A stretch of DNA of 64,000 bases from Zooshikella sp050749885. GTDB lineage: Bacteria; Pseudomonadota; Gammaproteobacteria; Pseudomonadales; Zooshikellaceae. The stretch lies in the NCBI RefSeq assembly GCF_050749885.1, contig NZ_JBOIUB010000013.1, positions 62,001 through 126,000 of the forward strand, given 5' to 3'. A program made the translations under genes and the position numbers. Under the pieces are notes generated by a model, which was given only the letters and a program-made list of their open reading frames with translations, was not told where the DNA came from and did not search any database. Each line of letters begins with the position of its first letter. Position 1 is the stretch's first letter. Below are positions 53,530 through 62,322 of the stretch, in pieces.

Positions 53530-54480
53530 TTACCTTTTTTTAATTGATTCATACACGGTTGTCGCAATGGCAATATCTTGTACGGCAACCCCTGTTAAAT
53601 CACAAATAGAAATTGCTGTAGATGAGCGTTTTATAGCGCTGGGATTATCTAGAATTACGCCTAACTCAACAATTTTCTCACTTTCAATTTGTCCTGCTTG
53701 GAAGGCATGTGCTGTTTCGCCATGATCACAGCACTGATCTTTACTGTCCACAACCAGTATATCTGCTGCCACAACGAGCGATGTTTCTAGCTCTTGTTTA
53801 CCTTCTGCATCTGCACCTACTGCTGTAATATGGGTTCCTGGTTGTACCCATGCTGAATTAATAATGGGTTGCCTACTGGGGGTTGTCGTCACAATTAACT
53901 GGCTTTCACTGACGGTCTGCTCAGGCTCTGTTGAAGGTATAACTTGAAAGCCAAACTCGGCCATTTCCTCTGCAAATTTTTCGCTGTTATGCAAGGATGG
54001 ACTCCAAACGCTGACTTTTTTACAGGAAGTCGCATAACTAAGCCACCGTAGTTGATGTCTTGCCTGAATGCCACAGCCGATAAAGCCAATTTGTTCTATA
54101 TTTTTAGGTGCTAGTTGTATTACTGCCAGCGCACCTGCAATAGCGGTTCGAGTATCAGTGAGCCAGCCTTCATCTTGTAAAAGCGCTAATGGTTGTCCTG
54201 TTTGGGATGACATGACCAACATTAAACCGTCACTGGTGGGTAGATTAACAAGATGGTTTTTAAAGAAACCTGTAGCCACTTTAATGACAAAGTAAGGCGA
54301 TTCATTGATATAACCATACTTAATATGACAATCACCTGGTGGCTCCTTAAATCCAAGATAGCCTACGGGAGGTACATCAACCTTTTGCTTTGAATAAGCA
54401 ATAAAACCCTCTTTAATGCTTTGAAGTGCGGCTTCTGGAGAAAATACAGCCTGTATTTGGCTAAGTGTTATGACATCCAT
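53530..54480 (-). CDS. Ornithine cyclodeaminase / mu-crystallin family imine reductase
   Basis: A 316-residue NAD(P)-dependent OCD/mu-crystallin family enzyme. The Rossmann motif is IGFIGCGIQARHQLRWL (about 130-146), preceded by TDTRTAIAGALAV and followed by GTHITAVGADAEGKQEL and ICDLTGVAVQDIAIA. Members include ornithine cyclodeaminase, ketimine/iminosuccinate reductases and EutC; the exact substrate cannot be read. It is divergent from a DauR-like regulator, which is followed by a PLP dehydratase: a dehydratase plus imine reductase pair is the arrangement of beta-hydroxyaspartate and hydroxyectoine pathways. Confidence 0.87.
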   Translation of the reverse strand: MDVITLSQIQAVFSPEAALQSIKEGFIAYSKQKVDVPPVGYLGFKEPPGDCHIKYGYINESPYFVIKVATGFFKNHLVNLPTSDGLMLVMSSQTGQPLALLQDEGWLTDTRTAIAGALAVIQLAPKNIEQIGFIGCGIQARHQLRWLSYATSCKKVSVWSPSLHNSEKFAEEMAEFGFQVIPSTEPEQTVSESQLIVTTTPSRQPIINSAWVQPGTHITAVGADAEGKQELETSLVVAADILVVDSKDQCCDHGETAHAFQAGQIESEKIVELGVILDNPSAIKRSSTAISICDLTGVAVQDIAIATTVYESIKKR

Positions 54481-54511
54481 ACTTATCCCTTTTTAATCAC
54501 AAACGACTGAG

Positions 54512-54528
54512 AAGTATAATTTATACTT
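54512..54528. promoter_or_regulatory. Candidate operator in the OCD/regulator intergenic region
   Basis: AAGTATAA-T-TTATACTT is a perfect palindrome (54512-54528) in the divergent promoter region between the OCD-family gene and the DauR-like regulator. A second weaker pair AATCTA/TAGATT (54532-54537, 54555-54560) lies beside it. Confidence 0.5.
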
Positions 54529-54590
54529 TACAATCTAATATAGACTTTATAGTATAGATTATCAATAGTAAGTATGTTTTGGTAAAGCTA

Positions 54591-55223
54591 ATGAAAAAAC
54601 AACAGACGATTAATGATCAATCAATGTTATTAGCGCCTTACTTTGCTGTTGCTGACGGTATAGCGGCATTATTTCATCCTTATGCAGAGGTGGTGATACA
54701 CAATTTAGCAACTGATACAGTAGTGTATGTAGCAAATAACTTCTCAAAGCGGGAGCTAAACGAGAAATCAAATTTAGATGAGACGCAGTTTAGTCCGGGG
54801 CAAACAGTCATAGGTCCTTATGAAAAGCTGAACTGGGATGGACGTAAATTAAAAAGTATCAGTGTATTACTTAAAACTCCTGATCAGAAGAATATTGGAC
54901 TGCTATGCATCAACTTGGATGTATCTGCAATGAATAGTTTGCAACAAGCACTTCAGCTTTTTCTAAAGCCTGAATCGTTGGTTCCACAGCCTGATGAATT
55001 ATTTCAGGATGACTGGCAAGAAAAAATTAATGTATTTGTCCATGGCTGGTTGCGATCACACCAATTAACATTGAATACACTATCACGAGAAGAAAAAAAA
55101 GAACTTGTTGCGACGTTATTTGAGCAGGGTGCATTTCAGAAAAAAAATGCTGCTGACTATATAGCAAATGTAATTGGTTTAAGTCGGGCAACAGTATTCA
55201 ACTACTTAAAAGAATTACGTTAA
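54591..55223 (+). CDS. YheO/DauR-family transcriptional regulator
   Basis: About 210 residues. The N-terminal PAS_6-type domain (YFAVADGIAALFHPYAEVVIHNLATDTVVYVAN, then GLLCINLDVSAM) and the C-terminal HTH_22 domain (LSREEKKELVATLFEQGAFQKKNAADYIANVIGLSRATVFNYLKEL) define the YheO/DauR family. DauR represses D-arginine catabolism in Pseudomonas. By position, this one should control the OCD-family gene and the dehydratase, sensing an amino acid or imine. I chose ATG 54591; a TTG four codons earlier is possible. Confidence 0.88.
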   Translation: MKKQQTINDQSMLLAPYFAVADGIAALFHPYAEVVIHNLATDTVVYVANNFSKRELNEKSNLDETQFSPGQTVIGPYEKLNWDGRKLKSISVLLKTPDQKNIGLLCINLDVSAMNSLQQALQLFLKPESLVPQPDELFQDDWQEKINVFVHGWLRSHQLTLNTLSREEKKELVATLFEQGAFQKKNAADYIANVIGLSRATVFNYLKELR

Positions 55224-55284
55224 CAATTGAAAATCTTCTTTAAATAATTCGTTTAAGAAAATATATGAATAAGGGATAGCTTTT

Positions 55285-56280
55285 ATGCACATTACCAAAG
55301 AACTCATTGAAAACACATATAATCAAATAAGTCCGTGGTTAAGAACAACTGCTTTGGATTATAGTATCGAATTAAGTGAAAAAACGGGTGTTAATGTTTG
55401 GTTAAAAAAAGAATATCAGCAATTTACTGGTTCATTTAAGCTAAGAGGTGCTTTAAGTTGCATTAGTCAGCTAAATCAAGCACAAAAAGATGCAGGCGTT
55501 ATCACTGCATCCTCTGGAAATCATGGTTTAGGTGTGGCAATGGCAGGCAAAATAACGGGTACTAATGTGACCGTATATTTGCCAGAAAACACCTCAATAG
55601 TAAAATTAAAAGCATTACAGTATTTAAATGCCAATGTCATTGTGGTTGATGGTGACTGTTTACTTGCAGAACAACAAGCTGCTAAGCAGGCTAAAGAAAA
55701 AGGTTGTTATTATGTTTCACCCTACAATGATCCTTATGTTATTGCAGGTCAGGCAACGTTAGGAATGGAAATACACCAACAGTTGCCCAATGCTGATGCA
55801 GTATTTGTCAGTGTAGGTGGTGGTGGACTGATAAGTGGTATTGGTTCTTATTACAATGAGAGCCAACTAGAAACAGAGCAAGTAACAGAGAAAGTTACAA
55901 AAATAGTCGGGTGCTGGCCAGAGAATGCTCAAGCTTTATTAAAGTGTCTGGAACATGGTGAAGTAATTGAAGTTGAAGAGCAACCGACACTTTCAGAATC
56001 TACGGCAGGTGGTGTGGAGCCAGGAAGTATAACCTTTCCTATTGCACAAAAAGTGGTTGATAAATGCTATACAGTTTCTGAGCTAGAAATAGGTCAGGCG
56101 ATGTATGCACTAGGGAAGTATGAACGGGAAATAGTAGAAGGTTCTGCTGGCGTTGCCATGGCGGCACTAATGCAACAGGCTGACCAATATAAGGGTAAAG
56201 ATGTTGTTGTAGTACTTTGCGGTAAAAATATAGCGTTTGATAAGTGGTTACAGGTCATTAAGCAACACGAAGATCAGTAA
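55285..56280 (+). CDS. Serine/threonine dehydratase-like PLP enzyme
   Basis: A 331-residue fold-type II PLP enzyme. The PLP lysine is in the FTGSFKLRGAL motif (about residues 47-57), the substrate loop is TASSGNHGLGVAMA, and the phosphate-binding glycine loop is VSVGGGGLISGIG. The block TAGGVEPGSITFPIA is typical of the threo-3-hydroxyaspartate / hydroxyectoine (EutB-like) branch as well as of biosynthetic-type threonine dehydratases. There is no C-terminal ACT domain. It lies 61 bp after the DauR-like gene, probably in its operon, with the imine reductase divergent. A beta-hydroxy-amino-acid dehydratase is the best call; substrate open. Confidence 0.87.
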   Translation: MHITKELIENTYNQISPWLRTTALDYSIELSEKTGVNVWLKKEYQQFTGSFKLRGALSCISQLNQAQKDAGVITASSGNHGLGVAMAGKITGTNVTVYLPENTSIVKLKALQYLNANVIVVDGDCLLAEQQAAKQAKEKGCYYVSPYNDPYVIAGQATLGMEIHQQLPNADAVFVSVGGGGLISGIGSYYNESQLETEQVTEKVTKIVGCWPENAQALLKCLEHGEVIEVEEQPTLSESTAGGVEPGSITFPIAQKVVDKCYTVSELEIGQAMYALGKYEREIVEGSAGVAMAALMQQADQYKGKDVVVVLCGKNIAFDKWLQVIKQHEDQ

Positions 56281-56717
56281 TTTATAAACGAACTAACATA
56301 TAGTCAGTGAGTGCCTTCTATACGGATGGTCTGATAAATTATACCGTTTATCTGGGTTATTGGCAAAAGATATACTAAGAAATTTGTATAACTATCTGAT
56401 TATAAAAGAAAAAATAAGGCCTGATTGAATACGGGTATTGTGCAGTTCGGATTGAACAAAAAGTATGAATTTCAGGATATCTATTATAGGGAGCCTCTAA
56501 AAAAAAGTGCATTTTTGGTAGTGCCCTATAGATACTCCAACTTTTTAGAGCTTAATGTAATATAATTTGTTTTAAAAATAAGCAGCAGTGTTTTTTTAAG
56601 TATACTGGATGAGGGATAATTCAATTAAAATAAAACTATTGTAAATCAATAAGTTACACTACAAATTATACGTCATTAGTATTAGAATATGACCTGCAGC
56701 TTTTAAATGTAGGTAAA
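56281..56717. other. Intergenic region before the collagen-like array
   Basis: This 437 bp AT-rich stretch has no gene. It contains the palindromic repeat at 56485-56530. The C-rich/G-rich element found after each collagen-like gene is not present here, so this marks the edge of the array. Confidence 0.45.
56485..56530. repeat. TATAGGG/CCCTATA palindromic repeat
   Basis: The ends TATAGGG and CCCTATA pair perfectly, with imperfect inner arms (GCCTCTAAAAA and TTTTTGGTAGTG). It is similar to the element at 50342-50381. Confidence 0.45.
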
Positions 56718-58826
56718 GTGAAACTGATGATTAATTATACAAAATTATTATATTCTTTATGCCTCTCCACCATTTTTTTCTCCCCTGTGTGTACTTCCGA
56801 TGATATAACGCCGACATCAACACAATTGGGTTACTGGTCATTTGACGCAGGCTTAAATAATGAAGGTGCCAGAGACTTTTCAGGTAATGAACATCATGGT
56901 TACTTTTTAAGTAATGAGTATGAAGTATCGCTAGGAAAGATAATGCTGGCAGGGGGACGTTACTCTCAACATGCAGCAAAGGGAACAGCACTCTTAGTGG
57001 ATATGGAAGACCCGTTGCTGATTAATCTTTCTGACTTTGATGTAAGTAAGCCGTTTTCATTAGCGTTATGGTTTAAGGCTGATGAAGTAGGAATGCAACA
57101 AACGTTGTTTGAGCAAAATCGAAGTCCTGAGTTTGGGGAAGGAAGGTTTGGTATTTACTTAAATGAGCAAAACCAAGTTGCTATTGAGTTTGTTAATGAA
57201 AATGGAATTAAGGGTGGCTTGATTTCTAATCAGCTTACTCAGATAAAAGGGAAGTGGCAGCATCTGGTTTTTTCATTTGATGGTAATCAATATGATATGC
57301 ACCTTGCGCTAAATGGTCAGTACCTTCCTGCTACTAAAACTGCATTACCTTCGTTTTCAAAATTAGATGGCCCAATCATTATTGGAAATGGGGTAAATCA
57401 AATACCTTTTTACGGTGCACTGGATGAAATTCAGCTCTATAGCCGTGCAATTAGTTCGCTAGAGGCAAAGTGTTTAACAGAATTGGGCTTTAAGTGTGTT
57501 CCCGATTTATACCAGGGGCCAACAGGACCAAAAGGTGAGCAGGGAGCAGTAGGCTTGCAAGGGCCACAGGGTAAGCAGGGCAAACCAGGAGAAAGAGGTG
57601 TTGAAGGTCCACAAGGTAAACAAGGTGTTGCTGGACCACAAGGTTCTGTTGGTCCTCAAGGGCCTAAAGGCGAAAAAGGCGAGCAGGGTAACCAAGGCAA
57701 GCAAGGTCCAGTAGGGACTGCGGGCAAAGATGGGAAGGATGGGGTAATAAAACCACCCGTAATCAGAACCTGTCGCTTTTCAAACCCCAATGAGTATCTT
57801 GGTATTTGTCAGGTAAGTTGTGAATCTAATGAAACTGTCATCGGTGGCGGTTGTAAAGTTGGAAAAGAGCTAGACCCAGGAGAGCGCTATTATTATCTGA
57901 AAAAAAACTATCCACATAATAATGGTTGGTATTGTGAGGCAATAGCAAATGGTAACTTCAGAAATCCGACAGGAAGTGGCTATGCTATTTGTATGGAAAC
58001 GACACAAGATGAAGATTCCATGCAAGACAGTTGGGAACGTTATTATGGGTTAGACCCCGATGCTGATGATGCCCAACAAGATGCAGATAATGATGGTATT
58101 ACCAATGCTCAGGAATACATCAATGGCACAAATCCTGTCATTGCTGATGCTAGTACTGTTGCCTTAAATAAAAAAATACAGCAGTTAAAGCCAATCCGTC
58201 ATTATGTAGCGGATGATATTAATGGAGAAAAACTCCGAGACCGCAGTGGCACGGTTGATGGCCAATTTACCTCTCGTTCAGGAAAAATACTGGATAAAGT
58301 AAAAGAGAGTGAAGTACCCGGTGTAGCAACAAAGTCATTTGATTTTGATGGTGATGCCTATCTTTCCATGGGTGGGTTAAGTACTGAAGATATGGAAAAT
58401 GGGTTTACTTGGGTTGGGTGGTTTAGACTTGATAGTTTACAGTATTACCAACGCATGTTTTATGCGGTAAATAGTGTAAATGATGGAATTATTTTAGATT
58501 TTTATAAAAAAACAAACATGATTAGAACACCTATAGTGTTGCATCAGACTGACTTAAAAGCTGATCAATACTACTTTATTGGGCTATCTTATTATAATAG
58601 TCAATTCACACTATTTTTGAATGGAAATGTATCTAAAGTATTTAAAGGCGTGCCAAGTTTAAATAACAAAAACTTTTTTTACTTAGGATACTCTATTGTA
58701 CCTTCTGAAGGCGTGCCAGGAAGTGGCGGTATTTCAGATTTACAGTTCCAACGAGTGGCTGTATTTAATAAATGCCTTTCACAGCAAGAAATAGCAGAGT
58801 TGTATCAACTTGGTAGTACGCAATAA
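56718..58826 (+). CDS. Collagen-like secreted protein A (LamG - collagen - Cys-rich - TSP3 - LamG)
   Basis: A 702-residue secreted protein and the largest of four paralogues. Order: signal peptide (about 1-27); LamG/concanavalin-type head (about 37-255, GYWSFDAGLNNEGARDFSG to LYSRAISSLEAKCL); collagen stalk of 25 Gly-X-Y triplets (267-341); a cysteine-containing linker (TCRFSNPNEY ... CQVSCESNETVIGGGCKVG); a calcium-binding thrombospondin-type-3/dockerin-like segment (DPDADDAQQDADNDGITNAQEYINGTNP); and a second LamG-type domain to the end. The start is GTG with AGGT upstream, or the ATG three codons later. It opens the array and has a unique C-terminal tip. Likely a surface-exposed adhesin or carbohydrate-binding stalk protein; this is inference from domains. 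Confidence 0.85.
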   Translation: MKLMINYTKLLYSLCLSTIFFSPVCTSDDITPTSTQLGYWSFDAGLNNEGARDFSGNEHHGYFLSNEYEVSLGKIMLAGGRYSQHAAKGTALLVDMEDPLLINLSDFDVSKPFSLALWFKADEVGMQQTLFEQNRSPEFGEGRFGIYLNEQNQVAIEFVNENGIKGGLISNQLTQIKGKWQHLVFSFDGNQYDMHLALNGQYLPATKTALPSFSKLDGPIIIGNGVNQIPFYGALDEIQLYSRAISSLEAKCLTELGFKCVPDLYQGPTGPKGEQGAVGLQGPQGKQGKPGERGVEGPQGKQGVAGPQGSVGPQGPKGEKGEQGNQGKQGPVGTAGKDGKDGVIKPPVIRTCRFSNPNEYLGICQVSCESNETVIGGGCKVGKELDPGERYYYLKKNYPHNNGWYCEAIANGNFRNPTGSGYAICMETTQDEDSMQDSWERYYGLDPDADDAQQDADNDGITNAQEYINGTNPVIADASTVALNKKIQQLKPIRHYVADDINGEKLRDRSGTVDGQFTSRSGKILDKVKESEVPGVATKSFDFDGDAYLSMGGLSTEDMENGFTWVGWFRLDSLQYYQRMFYAVNSVNDGIILDFYKKTNMIRTPIVLHQTDLKADQYYFIGLSYYNSQFTLFLNGNVSKVFKGVPSLNNKNFFYLGYSIVPSEGVPGSGGISDLQFQRVAVFNKCLSQQEIAELYQLGSTQ

Positions 58827-58838
58827 ATTTTAAAAGCT

Positions 58839-59008
58839 AACCCCCTCCTAACCTCCCCCTTATCTAAGGGGGAGGAATATATCATGCAAACTATTAGTAA
58901 GATGACTGGTTATATTTTTTCACTTAATCATCCTTCTTAACGAAGATGATAGAGAAAACTCAGTCTTGATTCCCTCCCCTTAAATAAGGGGAGGGTTAGG
59001 GTGGGGTT
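58839..59008. repeat. C-rich/G-rich inverted-repeat element, copy 1
   Basis: About 170 bp, starting with a C-rich run (AACCCCCTCCTAACC) that includes a CCTCCCCCTT/AAGGGGGAGG hairpin and ending with CCTCCCCTTA/TAAGGGGAGG followed by GTTAGGGTGGGGTT. The two ends are inverted copies of each other. It lies between collagen-like genes A and B. Such hairpins can also terminate transcription in both directions. Confidence 0.75.
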
Positions 59009-59044
59009 CACGAATTATCCGGGAAGTAAAATAGGTAACATAAA

Positions 59045-60472
59045 ATGCAATTAAAAAAACCATTAGTACTTATTATTTCAACGCTGATATCAGCATCTTC
59101 AATGGCTTCTGATACAGCCTATCCAGCTATCACTAATTCAGAAATAGGGTATTGGTCATTTGATGGTGGGCTTTACCAACAAGGTGGGGTGGATTATTCG
59201 TCAGAAGGAAATGATGGTTATTTTCTTGAAGAAGGTGAAGGTTCTATAAGTGGTGGAAAGTACAACGAACAAGGTATTTCAGGTACATCACTTAAACTGG
59301 AGCAAATGAATCCATTGGTTGTCAATGTTAAAGCAAATGGGGAAAAATTTGATATCAATGGACCCTTTGCGCTTTCTTTTTGGTTTAAACCAGCAAAGAC
59401 CAATGTTAAACAAGTACTGGTAGAAAAAAGCGATTCAACTTCAGATGCTATATTTTCAATTTTTGTAGATACAGATAACCGTTTAAAAGTGGTCTTTAGA
59501 AATGCTGCTGGTGTAATAGGTGGTGTTGAGTCCCTTGACCCGTTGCCTAATTTAAAAAATAACTGGCAACATGTTGTATTTTCTTTCAGTGGACACCAAA
59601 GTGGGTTAAATCTTGCGTTAAATGGTCGCCGCTTAAAAGACGTCAAGTTGGGTCTGCCTGAAGATTTAAGTACAGATAATCCCTGGGTATTTGGCAATAG
59701 TGTCGCTGAGCAATTAAATAACCCATTAATGGGAGAATTGGATGAAATTCATTTATATAGTCGAGCAATTAGCTCATTAGAGGCAAATTGCCTAGCGGAT
59801 TTAGGTTTCCACTGTGTACCGACTTTTTACCAAGGACCTCCAGGATCAAGAGGGCCTCAAGGTGCACCTGGTATTCCAGGAAGACAGGGTAAAAAAGGCG
59901 ATAAAGGTGATCGAGGCCTGCAAGGTGAAAAAGGTGATAGCGGTCTAATAGGACCAGAAGGCCCACGTGGTCCTCAAGGTGTTAAAGGTGAAAAGGGAGA
60001 AAAGGGCGACCAGGGAGTAAAAGGTGATCGAGGACCTCAAGGTCCAAAGGGTGATCCTGCGGATATCTATCCTGTAGGAAGTTTGTATTTCAATGCGACT
60101 AATGGTGCAAATCCAAGTCAGTTGCTTGGTATTGGTGAGTGGCAACCCTTTGGACAAGGGCGGGTTATTTTAGGTGCAGGTTCTACAAAAGACACTCGTG
60201 GTGAAAATCGAAACTTTACTGCAGGCAGTGTTGGGGGAGAGTTTCAGCATCAATTAACAATACCTGAAATGCCAGCACATACGCATCGTCAAGGTTATCG
60301 TGGAAACTGGAAGTTTGGTAATACCTCTGGTTGGATTACTGTTGGAAACTCGGGGCCATGGCCAATTAATGATGGTATTGAAAGTAGACAAATGATGCCA
60401 GAAGGTGGCGATAAACCCCATAATAATATTCAGCCTTTTGTAACTGTTTATATTTGGAAGCGTATTAAATAA
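59045..60472 (+). CDS. Collagen-like secreted protein B (LamG - collagen - phage-tail-type tip)
   Basis: A 475-residue secreted protein: signal peptide (to about SSMASD), LamG-like head (about 35-255; YWSFDGGLYQQGGVDYS type), collagen stalk of 25 Gly-X-Y triplets (264-338), and a C-terminal tip from about 340 (DIYPVGSLYFNATNGANPSQLLGIGEWQPFGQGRVILGAG ... LTIPEMPAHTHRQGY ... KPHNNIQPFVTVYIWKR). The tip matches the phage baseplate Gp10 C-terminal / tail-collar domain, which forms trimers, fitting the trimeric collagen stalk. The gene stands alone between repeat copies 1 and 2. Confidence 0.87.
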   Translation: MQLKKPLVLIISTLISASSMASDTAYPAITNSEIGYWSFDGGLYQQGGVDYSSEGNDGYFLEEGEGSISGGKYNEQGISGTSLKLEQMNPLVVNVKANGEKFDINGPFALSFWFKPAKTNVKQVLVEKSDSTSDAIFSIFVDTDNRLKVVFRNAAGVIGGVESLDPLPNLKNNWQHVVFSFSGHQSGLNLALNGRRLKDVKLGLPEDLSTDNPWVFGNSVAEQLNNPLMGELDEIHLYSRAISSLEANCLADLGFHCVPTFYQGPPGSRGPQGAPGIPGRQGKKGDKGDRGLQGEKGDSGLIGPEGPRGPQGVKGEKGEKGDQGVKGDRGPQGPKGDPADIYPVGSLYFNATNGANPSQLLGIGEWQPFGQGRVILGAGSTKDTRGENRNFTAGSVGGEFQHQLTIPEMPAHTHRQGYRGNWKFGNTSGWITVGNSGPWPINDGIESRQMMPEGGDKPHNNIQPFVTVYIWKRIK

Positions 60473-60484
60473 TAGATAGCTATA

Positions 60485-60634
60485 TCCCCCTCCCAACCTC
60501 CCCCTTGAAAAGAGGGGAGGAGTTGATTGTGCTTAATTTAGCCCTCAACGTTTTATATCAAAATAGCGTTAATGAATTAGCAGAAGAGGCTTTAATTCCC
60601 TCTCCTTAAATAAGGGGAGGGTTAGGGTGGGGTT
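60485..60634. repeat. C-rich/G-rich inverted-repeat element, copy 2
   Basis: About 150 bp, with the same end sequences as copy 1 (CCCCCTCCCAACC start, AGGGTTAGGGTGGGGTT end) and a hairpin near each end. It separates genes B and C. It is shorter in its centre than the other copies. Confidence 0.75.
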
Positions 60635-60670
60635 TAAAAATTATCCAGAAAGTAAAAAAGGTTTTATTTA

Positions 60671-62110
60671 ATGAAAAAGCCACTAGCCGTATTAATTTCA
60701 AGCATTATTAGTGCTTCAATATCAACTGCATTGGCAGAAGAGTTAATATTAACTAACTCGGAACTAGGTTTCTGGTCATTTGATGGAGGTCTACATCAAC
60801 AGGGAGGTGTGGACTACTCAGGTAATAACAATCATGGTTATTTCTTAGATGAGGGGGAAGGATCTTTTAATGGTGGTCAATACTCTGAACAAGGTGCTTA
60901 TCGTGCGGCTTTAAAAATTGAAGCAGATAATCCTTTTATAGCCAACATTACTAAATTAAATATCAATGAGCCTTTTTCAATTTCTCTATGGTTTAAGGCT
61001 GAGAAAGTTGGTGATCGCCAAGTATTAGTTGAAAAAGGCAGCCAAACAACAAATGCACGCTTTAGCATTTTTCTTGACGAAGAAAATAGACCGAAAGTGT
61101 TGTTTCAAAATGCTGTCGGTGAGCTAGGTGGTTTGGAAGCTGATACAGCTTTAACGGATGCTAACCAAAAATGGCAACATTTAGTTTTTTCATACAACGG
61201 TAAACCTAGCGGCATTCATCTTGCTGTAAATGGTAAACGTATTGATGCTTATAATCTGGGTATTCCTGCCAGTGTTGAAGCTGATGGCCCCTTGGTATTT
61301 GGTAACTCTGTTATCGATCAACGGAATTATCCTTTGCAGGGATTTATGGATGAAATCCATGTTTATAATCGTGCAATTAGTTCAATAGAAGCAAACTGTC
61401 TTACTGAGTTAGGCTTTAATTGTGTTCCAGCTTTTTATATGGGACCAAAAGGTGATCGAGGAAGACAAGGACCTCCTGGAATTCCTGGTAAAGAAGGTAA
61501 CAAAGGCGAAAAAGGTGACCGAGGTCCTCAAGGAGAAAAAGGTATAAATGGAGATAGAGGGCCAGTAGGTCCACGTGGACCACAAGGTTTAAAAGGTGAA
61601 AAAGGCGATAAGGGTGATCAAGGACCGAAAGGTGATACCGGTCCACAAGGGGAAGTTGGCCCTCAAGGAGCAAAAGGTGAACAAGGTCCTCAAGGTAAGC
61701 CTGGTTCGTCAGTGGATAGAAAACACTATTATACGACAAAAGCAGAGCGTGGCACGTCAATTGTTATTCCTGAACAAGATATCATTGATTTATGTAGTGA
61801 TGAAGATGGATGTCAGATACGGTTAGGACTTGATGATTGGAGTACAGGTCTTCCAGGTAATGTTGAGTTTGGGAGCTTTATGTTTTTCTATAATAAAGAT
61901 ACTAAAGCCTGGTATGGCAACAAAGGTAGTGAAGCATACGGGATTAATGGTGACAATGTCTTTCAGAGAAATATTGCTCACGCTTATGCATGTTATTTTT
62001 CGGATGGAGATTATAAAGACTGGCAACTTGCTGGAGATAAAGACTTAAATTTCTCACTAGTGAGTTGGAAGGAGTATGAAGCTAACTGTCGTTTAACAAT
62101 CATAGATTAG
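60671..62110 (+). CDS. Collagen-like secreted protein C (LamG - collagen - novel tip)
   Basis: A 479-residue secreted protein: signal peptide (MKKPLAVLISSIISAS, to about TALA), LamG-like head of the same type as B (FWSFDGGLHQQGGVDYS), a longer collagen stalk of about 30 Gly-X-Y triplets, and a tip of about 130 residues starting SSVDRKHYYTTKAERGTS. The tip has a paired-cysteine block (DLCSDEDGCQIRLGLDDW) and ends with ANCRLTIID; it shows no family I recognise and is shared only with D. Regulation is not evident. Confidence 0.85.
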   Translation: MKKPLAVLISSIISASISTALAEELILTNSELGFWSFDGGLHQQGGVDYSGNNNHGYFLDEGEGSFNGGQYSEQGAYRAALKIEADNPFIANITKLNINEPFSISLWFKAEKVGDRQVLVEKGSQTTNARFSIFLDEENRPKVLFQNAVGELGGLEADTALTDANQKWQHLVFSYNGKPSGIHLAVNGKRIDAYNLGIPASVEADGPLVFGNSVIDQRNYPLQGFMDEIHVYNRAISSIEANCLTELGFNCVPAFYMGPKGDRGRQGPPGIPGKEGNKGEKGDRGPQGEKGINGDRGPVGPRGPQGLKGEKGDKGDQGPKGDTGPQGEVGPQGAKGEQGPQGKPGSSVDRKHYYTTKAERGTSIVIPEQDIIDLCSDEDGCQIRLGLDDWSTGLPGNVEFGSFMFFYNKDTKAWYGNKGSEAYGINGDNVFQRNIAHAYACYFSDGDYKDWQLAGDKDLNFSLVSWKEYEANCRLTIID

Positions 62111-62117
62111 CGTTTTT

Positions 62118-62287
62118 AACCCCCACCCAACCTCCCCCTTGAAAAGTGGGGAGGAGTGAATTGTGCTTAATTTGGAATGAATTGATTAATTATTAATTCC
62201 GCTAAGTTGCCCCTTTTAAATAAATGGTGGGAGTAAGCGCTGTCTTCTTTCCCTCCCTTTAAATAAGGGGAGGGTTAGGGTGGGGTT
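62118..62287. repeat. C-rich/G-rich inverted-repeat element, copy 3
   Basis: About 170 bp between genes C and D, with the same C-rich start and GGGTTAGGGTGGGGTT end. The flank after it (CCAGAAAGTAAAAAGG, then the start codon) is nearly the same as after copy 2. Confidence 0.75.
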
Positions 62288-62322
62288 AAAAAACTTTCCA
62301 GAAAGTAAAAAGGTTATATTTA

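Noticed and set aside
59218..59697. A 159-codon frame antisense to collagen-like gene B
   Set aside because: Shadow of the LamG-coding region; similar antisense frames occur in the paralogues.
59820..60060. Short direct repeats in the collagen-coding tracts that might suggest a CRISPR-like array
   Set aside because: The period is 9 bp and codes Gly-X-Y; there are no spacers.
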